Assembly: GCA_002398875.1 (NCBI GenBank)
Contig: DHCC01000001.1
Location: 1,452-38,294 of the forward strand
Reading direction: 5' to 3'
DNA: 36,843 nucleotides
DNA from: Bacteroidales bacterium UBA4912
GTDB lineage: Bacteria > Bacteroidota > Bacteroidia > Bacteroidales > Dysgonomonadaceae
Shown here: positions 1-7,719 of the stretch, piece by piece
Position numbering within the stretch: position 1 is the stretch's first letter
How the letters are laid out: each line of letters begins with the position of its first letter
Translations under genes and position numbers: made by a program
Notes under the pieces: model-generated
The model's database searches: none
Seen by the model: the letters and a program-made list of their open reading frames with translations, nothing else
What the model was told of the DNA's origin: nothing

Positions 1-4
1 TAGT

Positions 5-1204
5 TTATTGTTCCAGGTCTCTCTTTCTTTTTAGGGCTTCAAGATAATAATAATCTGCATAATTTAGTGGTACATCAACTTCTGAATTGTGAGGAAGACT
101 TCCTACAGAATGCATAAGAATGAAGTCTCCGTTTGTACCTGGTTCAGCGATAAATTCAGGTCCTGAAAGGGTTGTGATAATATTATCTGCAATAGATTTG
201 TAATCCTGATGGTCCGAATAGGTTGATAATTCGTACCACGCTGAAGCGAGAATTGCTCCGGCAGATGCATCACGATACGTGTCGGGGATATCAGTTGAGT
301 CGAAGTCCCAATAGGGAACACCATCTTCAGGGTAGTTTGGATGATTTAGAACGAAGTCTGAACTTCTCAATGCTTGCTCTAAATATGCAGGATCGCCTGT
401 CTCCCGGTAGCACATTACAAATCCATAAATTCCCCATGCCTGACCACGTGACCATGCGCTTTCATCAGAGAAACCCTGATGGGTATTACGATGCCTTACA
501 CTTCCATCGCTTTTGTCATAATCAATTACGTGCCATGTGCTGTAGTCAGGACGGTAATGATTTTTAATGGTATTATCAGCATGCGTTATTGCAATATTAT
601 GGAAAGTTGAATCACCGGAGAGTCTTGTAGCTTCGAACATAAGCTCAAGATTCATCATATTATCTATAATCACAGGGCATACCCAGTCTTTAGACTTGTT
701 GGGATTCCATGACTGTATGATTCCTGCTTCAGGTATAAAGCGTGTGGAAAGTGATTTTGCAGCATTTATTATTACATCTTTGTAGGCTTCATTGCCTGTC
801 AGACGAAGTCCGTTGCCATAACTGCAGTATATCATGAACCCCACATCATGGTTTTCGGTGTAATATTGGATGGTGTCGAGGGCTTCGGTATATTTTATTG
901 CATAAGGTTTCCATTTTTTATCTCCTGTTAATTCATATAGATACCACAGACTACCGGGAAAAAAGCCTGAGGTCCACTCTCTGGGTGAAATGTATTTCAT
1001 TTTACCTTCGATGATGGATTTAGGATTGACAATTTTTGCCGAATCTTCGATTTTATCGATCATTAAGGAATACTGTTCTGCTGATAATGAAATGTTTTCT
1101 TCTATGAATGAGGTGCTGTTTTCATTTTTCTTCTGATTTGCTGTACAGCAGGACAGTAGAAAAACTAAGAGTGTAATGCTTGAGAGAGATAGTAAATTTT
1201 TCAT
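5..1204 (-). CDS. GH88 unsaturated glycuronyl hydrolase, lipoprotein
   Basis: A 399-residue protein of glycoside hydrolase family 88, which removes the 4,5-unsaturated uronic acid from oligosaccharides left by polysaccharide lyases. The N-terminus is a lipoprotein signal with a lipobox around LLSCC (residues 16-20), so it is probably anchored in the periplasm or outer membrane. The (alpha/alpha)6-barrel motifs are visible: NHDVGF with Asp120 and IIDNMMNL with Asp181, matching the two acidic residues used by Bacillus UGL (Asp88/Asp149), then SRGQAWGIYGF near 252-262. Length is normal for the family. It lies at the window edge, so a polysaccharide-utilisation locus to the left is possible but not visible. 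The 118-nt leader holds its own promoter and a terminator-like hairpin. Substrate (glycosaminoglycan, pectin or other) cannot be told; GH105 is a less likely alternative. Confidence 0.93.
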   Translation of the reverse strand: MKNLLSLSSITLLVFLLSCCTANQKKNENSTSFIEENISLSAEQYSLMIDKIEDSAKIVNPKSIIEGKMKYISPREWTSGFFPGSLWYLYELTGDKKWKPYAIKYTEALDTIQYYTENHDVGFMIYCSYGNGLRLTGNEAYKDVIINAAKSLSTRFIPEAGIIQSWNPNKSKDWVCPVIIDNMMNLELMFEATRLSGDSTFHNIAITHADNTIKNHYRPDYSTWHVIDYDKSDGSVRHRNTHQGFSDESAWSRGQAWGIYGFVMCYRETGDPAYLEQALRSSDFVLNHPNYPEDGVPYWDFDSTDIPDTYRDASAGAILASAWYELSTYSDHQDYKSIADNIITTLSGPEFIAEPGTNGDFILMHSVGSLPHNSEVDVPLNYADYYYLEALKRKRDLEQ

Positions 1205-1235
1205 ATCATGTTATTATATAATTGTTTTATAATTA

Positions 1236-1269
1236 AAAAGAGGCCACCTCGATCGAGAAGGCCTCTTTT
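1236..1269 (-). terminator. Terminator-like hairpin inside the GH88 leader
   Basis: Perfect 10-bp inverted repeat AAAAGAGGCC (1236-1245) and GGCCTCTTTT (1260-1269). The 14-nt loop contains a second palindrome, CTCGATCGAG (1248-1257). On the minus strand the hairpin is followed directly by a U-rich stretch, the form of an intrinsic terminator. It is not the rpsO terminator, because rpsO has its own at 1464-1497, and it sits about 30 nt before the GH88 start, downstream of a promoter at 1329-1359. Confidence 0.75.
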
Positions 1270-1328
1270 GTATTGGTTAACGTGATATCAGGCATTAAGG
1301 TAAAAAAGATTGTTTTAGGTTATCGATA

Positions 1329-1359
1329 CAAAGATAAACCTCTCTTTTGAATTAGCAAA
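1329..1359 (-). promoter_or_regulatory. Bacteroidetes-type promoter upstream of GH88
   Basis: Read on the minus strand: TTTG (1359-1356), exactly 19 bp, then TATCTTTG (1336-1329). This matches the Bacteroidetes housekeeping sigma consensus TTTG-N19-TAnnTTTG. Transcription would begin near 1322 and reach the hairpin at 1269-1236 after about 50 nt, then the GH88 start at 1204. Confidence 0.75.
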
Positions 1360-1463
1360 GCAAAAAAACATATTATAAAACATAGTTATGTAATATGTTT
1401 TTGAGGTTATTTTCAGTTAAATTTGAGTAAGTGGCTGAATTGTAGCATATTGCATTTTGAGAT

Positions 1464-1497
1464 AAAAAAAGAGGATAAAATTATATTCTACCCTCTT
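1464..1497 (-). terminator. Intrinsic terminator of rpsO
   Basis: On the minus strand a 13-bp stem (1497-1485 with 1481-1469; two G-U pairs) closes a 3-nt loop and is followed by seven U residues (1470-1464 on the plus strand are A). It begins about 20 nt after the rpsO stop. Seen directly in the sequence. Confidence 0.85.
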
Positions 1498-1516
1498 CTT
1501 AATTTTTTTTTGAGAA

Positions 1517-1786
1517 TTATTTTCTAATACCTAATTCTTTAATGATTGCGCGATATCTTTCGATATCCTTATCAATAAGGTAATCGAGTAAACGGCGACG
1601 TTTACCAACTAATACTCTCAATGCTCTTTCAGTGTTATAATCTTTTTTGTTTGACTTAAGATGTTGAGTCAAATGCGAAATACGGTATGAAAACAATGCT
1701 ATCTGCGCTTCTGGTGAGCCAGTATCAGTGTTAGACTTCCCGTACTTTGCAAAGATTTCTTCCTTCTTTGTAGAATCTAAATACAT
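1517..1786 (-). CDS. rpsO: 30S ribosomal protein S15
   Basis: An 89-residue protein, the usual length of S15, which binds the central domain of 16S rRNA early in assembly of the small-subunit platform. The family signature is easily read: TGSPEAQIA near residues 21-29, RISHLTQHLK, and the basic GKRRRLLDYL segment near 61-70. It is a single-gene unit with its own consensus promoter (1825-1855) and intrinsic terminator (1464-1497). S15 represses its own translation in several bacteria; the 38-nt coding-proximal leader here shows no obvious pseudoknot that I could establish by eye. Confidence 0.98.
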   Translation of the reverse strand: MYLDSTKKEEIFAKYGKSNTDTGSPEAQIALFSYRISHLTQHLKSNKKDYNTERALRVLVGKRRRLLDYLIDKDIERYRAIIKELGIRK

Positions 1787-1824
1787 GTTTGTTTGTAATA
1801 AAACGTTATAAAAACTTTGGGATG

Positions 1825-1855
1825 CAAAGATACTTCTAATTTTATTATTTACAAA
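1825..1855 (-). promoter_or_regulatory. rpsO promoter
   Basis: On the minus strand TTTG (1855-1852), 19 bp, TATCTTTG (1832-1825): a full match to the Bacteroidetes consensus, 38 bp before the rpsO start codon. Predicted transcription start is near 1818. Confidence 0.85.
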
Positions 1856-1871
1856 CGGTTTACTGCTTTTT

Positions 1872-3140
1872 TCAATTACGGCGGCGTAATTTATCGCTCA
1901 GTCTGTCAATAGCATCTGTTATTTCCTGATCTGGCTCAATAACGTTGTACTCTCCCCAGAAATCGGGGTCAAGGAAGTATTCAACTCTTTCGGCAATTAC
2001 ATCAGTCGATCGTATCCGCTCGCTGCGCGGGAACTTATTTACGTTGTCACTATACCGGTCTGTTACTGCGATTTCTGAGCCTATTGTATAGTTGGTAGCA
2101 AACAGACCAAAGAAGCGGTTTGTCCACCTTACCCTGAACCCTACTTCTGTCTTACTGTAATTAAAGTACCATTTGCCGTTATCTTCAATGTAATCCACAA
2201 CATACTGGGCTTTCTCTACTTCAACTCGCATTTTAGCGGGCTTTCGCCTAATGAAAATGTTTGATGCGTCCTTACGGTCTTCTACATTCATATTAAATTC
2301 CATCCTGGCAATTGCAAGTGACTCATATTCAATATAGATGTTTCCTCTGAAAAGTATCTCTTCATTTGTGGGATAAGGTTCAAATTTAATTTTATAGTGT
2401 GGCTTGTTATTGATATTGATCAGTCCCTCGATATGAAAAGTATAATCAGAACCATCGGTACCAAATACAATCTCCGGGTTTTTTGCTATATCAAGCAAGA
2501 GGGCATCGCTAATACCTCCCTGAAATTTCAGAAGTACAGTGTCACGCGGGGATATGTCTGTTGCCTTGCGCCCAATATATATGCGTGCCTGGTCGTTGCT
2601 GTAGGACCTGTAATTTGCCTTGTAAACATCTAGCACTGCTTCAACCAGTGAGATATATCTGGAGCCTTTTTTAACTGATTCGCGGTAAAATGCTACCATC
2701 ATATTTGGATCAGCAGAATAGTTTTCGGGTATTTTTTGTAATGCATCCTGAAGAAGGTGTCTGCCTTCGCCTGAAACAACCTGAACTTCACCAAGTTGTA
2801 TGGGAGCAGGGATTAAGACAATGTGATTATTGGGGCTCTCTATCAGCGTTACAACAGGTATCTCTCTGTTTGAGTATCCCAGATGCCGTATGATTAACAC
2901 CGAATTTCGTGAAATCGCCGGAACGCGTATAGAGAAATATCCGTCTTGGTTGGTTACAGTAGATACATTCACATTTTGAACTGAAACACTTGCATTTACC
3001 AAAGGTTGATTGGTGTCACTTCCCAAAACCCTTCCTCTTAATACAAAGGTTGAATCTTGTTGCTGCCCGATATTTCCCGAGTAGATATCAAGGGTTGGTA
3101 ACAGGCATAGAATTAGGAAAAATGTGATTAAGTTTTTCAT
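1872..3140 (-). CDS. Exported protein with CarboxypepD_reg-like domain
   Basis: A 422-residue protein starting with a signal peptide (hydrophobic residues 4-18). Residues about 32-112 form a carboxypeptidase regulatory-like beta-sandwich (FVLRGRVLGSDTNQPLVNASV, then TNQDGYFSIRVP), the module that opens many Bacteroidetes outer-membrane proteins. After it come a short linker (LGEVQVVSGEG) and a segment with ALQKIPENY and FYRESVKKG, typical of a widespread Bacteroidetes family often labelled carboxypeptidase-like regulatory domain-containing protein. There is no TonB-dependent barrel and no peptidase active site, so enzymatic activity is not indicated. A periplasmic or outer-membrane-associated role is inference. 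It is separated from rpsO by 85 bp that contain the rpsO promoter, so the two are not a simple operon. Confidence 0.85.
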   Translation of the reverse strand: MKNLITFFLILCLLPTLDIYSGNIGQQQDSTFVLRGRVLGSDTNQPLVNASVSVQNVNVSTVTNQDGYFSIRVPAISRNSVLIIRHLGYSNREIPVVTLIESPNNHIVLIPAPIQLGEVQVVSGEGRHLLQDALQKIPENYSADPNMMVAFYRESVKKGSRYISLVEAVLDVYKANYRSYSNDQARIYIGRKATDISPRDTVLLKFQGGISDALLLDIAKNPEIVFGTDGSDYTFHIEGLININNKPHYKIKFEPYPTNEEILFRGNIYIEYESLAIARMEFNMNVEDRKDASNIFIRRKPAKMRVEVEKAQYVVDYIEDNGKWYFNYSKTEVGFRVRWTNRFFGLFATNYTIGSEIAVTDRYSDNVNKFPRSERIRSTDVIAERVEYFLDPDFWGEYNVIEPDQEITDAIDRLSDKLRRRN

Positions 3141-3308
3141 CTGTTATGTTTCTTTTTATAGGTGAGAATAACATAAAAAAGAATTCAGCAAAGTAAACGA
3201 ATTGACGCAAATATACAAATTATTACGAGATATTTTAATGTATATGCCTCAATATTAAGAATGTTGAATTATAGTGAAGTTTAAACTTAGAAAACCCTAA
3301 TAATTGAT

Positions 3309-3316
3309 TAAATTTG
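3309..3316 (+). promoter_or_regulatory. Probable -7 element for nadB
   Basis: TAAATTTG matches TAnnTTTG, 22 bp before the nadB start. No TTTG lies at the expected distance upstream, so this is only half a consensus promoter. Confidence 0.4.
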
Positions 3317-3338
3317 TAGTTTAAAACCGATATAAACA

Positions 3339-4919
3339 ATGGTATACAGGTACGATTTTCTGGTAATAGGATCGGGTATAGCAGGTATGAGCTACGCCCT
3401 GAAAGTTGCGAAACACGGCAAAGTGGCTATTATTGCGAAAAATCAGCTTGAGGATGCAAATACATATTATGCACAGGGAGGAATAGCGTCTGTTACAAAT
3501 CCATGGGATAATTTTGATAAACATATTGCTGATACACTGGATGCAGGTGGAGGACTTTGTGATCCACAAGTGGTGAAGAAAGTTGTGAGGGAAGCTCCGG
3601 CACAGATTAAGGAGTTGATAAATTGGGGTGTTAAATTTGATAAGGATGATAAGGGGAATTTTGACCTGCACCGTGAAGGTGGTCATTCAGAGTTCAGAAT
3701 ACTTCATCATAAAGATAATACTGGTGCTGAGATTCAGGTTAGCTTGATTGATACTATCCGTAAGCATCCCAATATTGATGTGTTTGATAGTCATTTTGCA
3801 ATTGAGGTGCTTACGCAGCATCATCTGGGGCAGATTGTTACACGCCACACTCCAGGTATTGAGTGTTATGGTGCATATATACTTAATCAGGAAACTAACG
3901 AGATAGATACTTTTTTGTCGAAGGTGACAATGATGGCGACAGGAGGTATAGGTTCTGTATATCAGACTACTACTAATCCTGACGTGGCAACAGGCGACGG
4001 TATTGCCATGGTTGCCCGCGCTAAGGGAGAGGTGAAAGGGATGGAGTTTGTTCAGTTTCACCCTACTGCTCTATATCATCCGGGCGCCAGACCTTCATTT
4101 CTTATTACTGAAGCTATGCGGGGATATGGTGGTGTACTTAAGGCTTTGAGTGGCAAGGAGTTTATGCATAAATATGATAAGAGGGGTTCACTTGCTCCGC
4201 GTGATATTGTTGCTCGTGCCATTGATACTGAAATGAAGGAGCGTGGATATGATCATGTGTTTCTGGATGTTACATTTAAAGATCCGGAAGAGACTAAAAA
4301 GCACTTCCCAACTATTTATGAGAAGTGCCTTTCTTTTGGTATAGATATTACAAAAGATATGATACCTGTTGCACCAGCTGCACATTATCTTTGCGGTGGA
4401 ATAAGTGTAAACCTTGACGGGGAGACAAGTATAGGGCGCTTGTATGCTAACGGAGAGTGTGCTTGTACCGGACTTCACGGGGCAAACCGACTTGCTTCAA
4501 ATTCTTTGATAGAAGCTGTTGTTTACGCTGATGCTGCTGCTAAACATTCTGTGCCGCTGATTAATGATTACTCATTTCAGGAAGAGATCCCGCCATGGAA
4601 TGCGGAAGGAACTACTTCTCCTGAGGAAATGGTTTTAATTACTCAGAGTTACAAGGAGGTAGGGCAGATCATGTCTTCGTATGTTGGTATTGTGCGCTCT
4701 GACCTAAGGCTTCATCGTGCAATGGACAGGCTGAATATTCTTTTCCGCGAAACGGAGAACCTGTTTCAGAGGTCTGTTGTTTCACGTGATATATGTGAGT
4801 TGAGAAATATAATCAAAGTTGGTTATCTTGTTATAAAACAGGCTATGGCACGCAAGGAGAGCAGGGGATTGCATTTTACAGTGGATTATCCTGATCGTGA
4901 TCCAAACTCGGTATTGTGA
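3339..4919 (+). CDS. nadB: L-aspartate oxidase
   Basis: A 526-residue flavoprotein that oxidises L-aspartate to iminoaspartate, the first step of de novo NAD synthesis; nadA and nadC are not in this window. The FAD-binding glycine motif is at the N-terminus (VIGSGIAGM, residues 9-17). The succinate dehydrogenase/fumarate reductase flavoprotein motifs follow: HREGGHS near 112-118, QFHPTAL, and HGANRLASNSL, which in this family binds FAD and substrate. The C-terminal helical domain is intact, so the protein is full length. A fumarate reductase flavoprotein is ruled out by length, the aspartate-oxidase-type EGGHS motif and the lack of neighbouring frd genes. It opens a plus-strand run with folP, cdaA, recF and a DciA-like gene. 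Confidence 0.96.
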   Translation: MVYRYDFLVIGSGIAGMSYALKVAKHGKVAIIAKNQLEDANTYYAQGGIASVTNPWDNFDKHIADTLDAGGGLCDPQVVKKVVREAPAQIKELINWGVKFDKDDKGNFDLHREGGHSEFRILHHKDNTGAEIQVSLIDTIRKHPNIDVFDSHFAIEVLTQHHLGQIVTRHTPGIECYGAYILNQETNEIDTFLSKVTMMATGGIGSVYQTTTNPDVATGDGIAMVARAKGEVKGMEFVQFHPTALYHPGARPSFLITEAMRGYGGVLKALSGKEFMHKYDKRGSLAPRDIVARAIDTEMKERGYDHVFLDVTFKDPEETKKHFPTIYEKCLSFGIDITKDMIPVAPAAHYLCGGISVNLDGETSIGRLYANGECACTGLHGANRLASNSLIEAVVYADAAAKHSVPLINDYSFQEEIPPWNAEGTTSPEEMVLITQSYKEVGQIMSSYVGIVRSDLRLHRAMDRLNILFRETENLFQRSVVSRDICELRNIIKVGYLVIKQAMARKESRGLHFTVDYPDRDPNSVL

Positions 4920-4971
4920 AACGGGCATTAGTTCCATACCGATATTTTTGACAATAAATGATTTTAATCGT

Positions 4972-5811
4972 ATGAAATCAATTAATATAAATGGTACCTT
5001 AATTGATCTTTCTACTCCTCTGGTGATGGGTATCCTGAATGTTACACCTGACTCTTTTTTTCTGGGTAGCAGAAAACAGTCTGAAAATGATATAATAAGT
5101 CGTTGCAGACAGATTATAGAGGAGGGGGGGACAATAATTGATGTTGGTGCACAATCCACAACTCCTTCTTCTGAATTGCTTACTGCTTTTGAAGAAGCTG
5201 AAAGACTGATGCCTGCATTGAAGCTTATTCGAAGTGAGTTCCCGGATGTAATAATATCTGTTGACACTTTTTATGCTGATGTTGCTAAACAAGCAGTTGA
5301 GGAGTTTGGAGTAAATATAATAAATGATGTTTCCGGCGGACAGATTGATGAAAGGATGTTTCCTGTTGTAGCCGATTTAAATGTACCTTATATTTTGATG
5401 CACATGAGAGGTGTTCCGCAGACTATGCAGACCTTGACTGATTATGATGATTTTATTCGCGATATTTTGTACTATTTCTCAGAAAGGAAGGCTAAGCTTA
5501 ATCTTTTAGGTGTTAATGATGTGATAATTGATCCAGGCTTTGGATTCAGTAAGACTCTCTCCCAAAACTATGAATTAATGGCATATCTCAAATATTTTCA
5601 TATCTTTGAGGAGCCTATCCTTGTAGGTATATCACGGAAATCGATGATTTACAAACTACTGGGATCAACGCCTGAAGATAGTCTGAATGGCACTACCGTA
5701 CTAAATAGTGTAGCTTTACTCTCGGGGGCAGATATTTTGCGAGTTCATGATGTGAAGGAGGCTGTAGAATGCGTTAAGATAATCGGTAAGATTGCTGAAT
5801 TCGATAAGTAA
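4972..5811 (+). CDS. folP: Dihydropteroate synthase
   Basis: Condenses p-aminobenzoate with 6-hydroxymethyl-dihydropterin diphosphate in folate synthesis; target of sulfonamides. I place the start at the ATG at 4972 (279 aa): the frame extends upstream to a GTG at 4897, but those residues would overlap nadB and do not resemble the family. TIM-barrel motifs: MGILNVTPDSF (19-29), IIDVGAQST (55-63), SVDTF (96-100), NDVSGG (118-123), GISRKSM (219-225) and RVHD (257-260). Oddity: loop 2 reads QSTTPSS, with Thr64 where most DHPS have Arg (STRPG). A run of seven G occurs at 5124-5130. It ends 5 bp before cdaA, suggesting co-transcription. Confidence 0.95.
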   Translation: MKSININGTLIDLSTPLVMGILNVTPDSFFLGSRKQSENDIISRCRQIIEEGGTIIDVGAQSTTPSSELLTAFEEAERLMPALKLIRSEFPDVIISVDTFYADVAKQAVEEFGVNIINDVSGGQIDERMFPVVADLNVPYILMHMRGVPQTMQTLTDYDDFIRDILYYFSERKAKLNLLGVNDVIIDPGFGFSKTLSQNYELMAYLKYFHIFEEPILVGISRKSMIYKLLGSTPEDSLNGTTVLNSVALLSGADILRVHDVKEAVECVKIIGKIAEFDK

Positions 5812-5816
5812 GAGAT

Positions 5817-6581
5817 ATGTTTGCTCATTTTGGAATAAAAGATTTTATTGATATTGTTCTGGTAGCTTTACTACTATTTTATCTTTTCAGGTTAGTAAAG
5901 ATCTCAGGACTGCGCCCGTTATTTGTCGGCATACTGGTATTTATGGTAATATGGATACTGGTTTCACGTGTATTCAACATGGTGTTGCTAGGATCAATAC
6001 TTGATCAGTTTGTGAGTGTCGGTTTGTTCCTCTTGGTTATTCTGTTTCAAGATGAGATAAGACGGTTTTTAATGTCATTGGGATCAAAAAAGGGGTGGAA
6101 CTTTATCACTAAACTGATATTCCCAAGTGAAAGAGATAAAAAGGATCAGTCACATTTAACAGCAATAGTGCTTGCTTGTATGAACCTTTCCAAAACAAAC
6201 ACGGGAGCGCTCATTGCAATACAGGGGGATATTCACATGGGACTGTACGAGCAAACGGGTGAGATTGTGAATGCTGATATTTCTTCAAGGTTGATTGAGA
6301 ATATCTTTTTTAAGAACAGCCCTCTTCATGATGGTGGAATGATAATTGTAGGAAAGAAAATTAAAGCAGCAGGATGCATTTTGCCGATATCACAAAATCC
6401 TAATATCCCTAATCACCTGGGATTAAGGCATAGAGCCGGACTGGGCATTTCACAGGAAACAGATGCCAAGGTGATAATTGTTTCAGAAGAGAGAGGAAGG
6501 ATATCGTTTGCCTCTCAGGGACGTTTGAAACTGAATATTACTCCCGAAGATTTACAGCGCCTTTTAATCGCTGAGGAATAA
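5817..6581 (+). CDS. cdaA: Diadenylate cyclase CdaA
   Basis: A 254-residue membrane enzyme that makes c-di-AMP from two ATP. Three hydrophobic segments occupy about residues 11-26, 33-53 and 58-78, followed by a short coiled region and the DAC domain. Catalytic motifs are present: HDGGMI (171-176) and RHRAGLG (204-210, usually RHRAALG). This order is that of CdaA rather than DisA or CdaS. The usual partner gene cdaR is absent; here cdaA lies between folP and recF, and glmM, whose product inhibits CdaA in Firmicutes, lies about 6 kb away on the other strand. The start 5 bp after folP suggests shared transcription. In Bacteroidetes c-di-AMP is linked to envelope and osmotic control; that role here is inference. 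Confidence 0.95.
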   Translation: MFAHFGIKDFIDIVLVALLLFYLFRLVKISGLRPLFVGILVFMVIWILVSRVFNMVLLGSILDQFVSVGLFLLVILFQDEIRRFLMSLGSKKGWNFITKLIFPSERDKKDQSHLTAIVLACMNLSKTNTGALIAIQGDIHMGLYEQTGEIVNADISSRLIENIFFKNSPLHDGGMIIVGKKIKAAGCILPISQNPNIPNHLGLRHRAGLGISQETDAKVIIVSEERGRISFASQGRLKLNITPEDLQRLLIAEE

Positions 6582-6591
6582 TGAATACTAA

Positions 6592-7692
6592 ATGATTTTA
6601 ACTGACCTATCAATAATAAATTACAAAAATATTGCTCAGGCTGAGCTAAACTTTTCACCTAAGATAAACTGTTTTATTGGCAACAACGGGATGGGAAAGA
6701 CAAATCTGCTTGATGCTGTCTATTATCTTTCATTTTGCAAAAGTTATACTAACCCCGTTGATACACAGATAATTAAGCATGATGCTGATTTTTGTATGCT
6801 GCAAGGGAAATATGTTTTTGAAGATTCTTCACAGGAGGAGATTTACAGTGGTATCCGAAGGCGCCAGAAAAAGCAGTTTAAAAGGAACAAGAAGGAGTAT
6901 GAGCGGCTATCTGACCATATCGGACTGATTCCTTTAGTGATGATATCTCCTGCCGACAGTGACCTTATAACAGGTGCCAGCGATGGTAGGCGTAGGTTTA
7001 TGGATATTGCCATATCACAGTTTGAAAAGGAGTATCTGCGTGCACTGGTAAAATACAACAAAGCTTTACAACAACGAAATGCACTTCTTAAAAATGATGA
7101 GGAGTTAATTGACAACACACTGCTTGAGCTCTGGGAGGATCAGATGGTTGAGAGCGGTGAAGTTATACATAAGAGGCGAGCTGAGTTTATTCAGAAACTT
7201 ACTCCAATATTCAATGATTTTTATAACCGTGTCAGTCGTTCTACAGAAAATGTTTCTTTTGATTATATCTCACAGCTAAACGATGGAGATTTTAAGAGTA
7301 AAATGATAGCTAACCGTCAGCGCGATATGATAATAGGTCATACAGCCACTGGTATTCATCGTGATGAGCTTGAGATGCTTCTTGACGGGTTTCCTATAAA
7401 GAAAGTAGGCTCACAGGGACAAAATAAAACATACTTTGTTTCTCTTAAACTTGCGCAGTTTAAATATCTTCTTGAAACCGGGGAAACTACTCCGATACTC
7501 GTTCTTGATGATATTTTTGACAGGCTGGATTCCAGTAGAGTGGAGGAGATTGTGAAACTTGTTTCGGAGCCTGAGTTTGGCCAGATCTTTTTATCGGATA
7601 CCAACAGGGAGTCGCTCGACAGAATACTTGAGAGGCTTAATAATGATTCTCACCTCTATTCTGTTGTCGATGGAGAGATAAAACTGATTTGA
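6592..7692 (+). CDS. recF: DNA replication and repair protein RecF
   Basis: A 366-residue SMC-like ATPase that helps load RecA at gapped DNA with RecO/RecR. Walker A is GNNGMGKT (residues 30-37), the ABC signature region is around SQGQNKT in the second half, and Walker B is ILVLDDIFDRLD near 302-313. Length matches the family. The gene follows cdaA by 10 bp and precedes a DUF721/DciA-like gene. Unlike in many bacteria it is not beside dnaA/dnaN; dnaA lies about 14.5 kb away. A perfect inverted repeat at 7682-7701 covers the stop codon. Confidence 0.96.
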   Translation: MILTDLSIINYKNIAQAELNFSPKINCFIGNNGMGKTNLLDAVYYLSFCKSYTNPVDTQIIKHDADFCMLQGKYVFEDSSQEEIYSGIRRRQKKQFKRNKKEYERLSDHIGLIPLVMISPADSDLITGASDGRRRFMDIAISQFEKEYLRALVKYNKALQQRNALLKNDEELIDNTLLELWEDQMVESGEVIHKRRAEFIQKLTPIFNDFYNRVSRSTENVSFDYISQLNDGDFKSKMIANRQRDMIIGHTATGIHRDELEMLLDGFPIKKVGSQGQNKTYFVSLKLAQFKYLLETGETTPILVLDDIFDRLDSSRVEEIVKLVSEPEFGQIFLSDTNRESLDRILERLNNDSHLYSVVDGEIKLI

Positions 7693-7701
7693 AAATCAGT
7701 T
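7682..7701 (+). repeat. Hairpin spanning the recF stop codon
   Basis: AACTGATT (7682-7689) and AATCAGTT (7694-7701) form an 8-bp perfect stem with loop TGAA; the recF stop codon (7690-7692) is in the loop. No U-run follows, so it is not a normal terminator. It ends 18 nt before the next gene's ATG and could affect coupling or mRNA stability (inference). Confidence 0.5.
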
Positions 7702-7719
7702 GAATTGAAGATTAATGTT

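Larger units (their letters stand above)
1205..1516. other. Intergenic region between rpsO and the GH88 gene (312 bp)
   Basis: No coding frame is supported. From right to left it holds the rpsO terminator (1464-1497), AT-rich sequence, a consensus promoter (1329-1359) and a nested hairpin (1236-1269). Promoter plus hairpin without a coding frame is compatible with a short non-coding RNA of roughly 85 nt or with attenuation of the GH88 gene. Confidence 0.6.

Noticed and set aside
223..785. Plus-strand open frames opposite the GH88 gene
   Set aside because: They run antisense to a gene with intact GH88 motifs, have no family resemblance and no promoter; shadows of the real frame.
3321..4478. 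Minus-strand frames of 96-124 aa opposite nadB
   Set aside because: Antisense to a complete aspartate oxidase; rich in Cys/His/Ile from reversed codons; no recognisable domain.
4897..4971. Upstream extension of folP from a GTG
   Set aside because: Overlaps nadB, and the added 25 residues have no likeness to DHPS; the ATG at 4972 is preferred.
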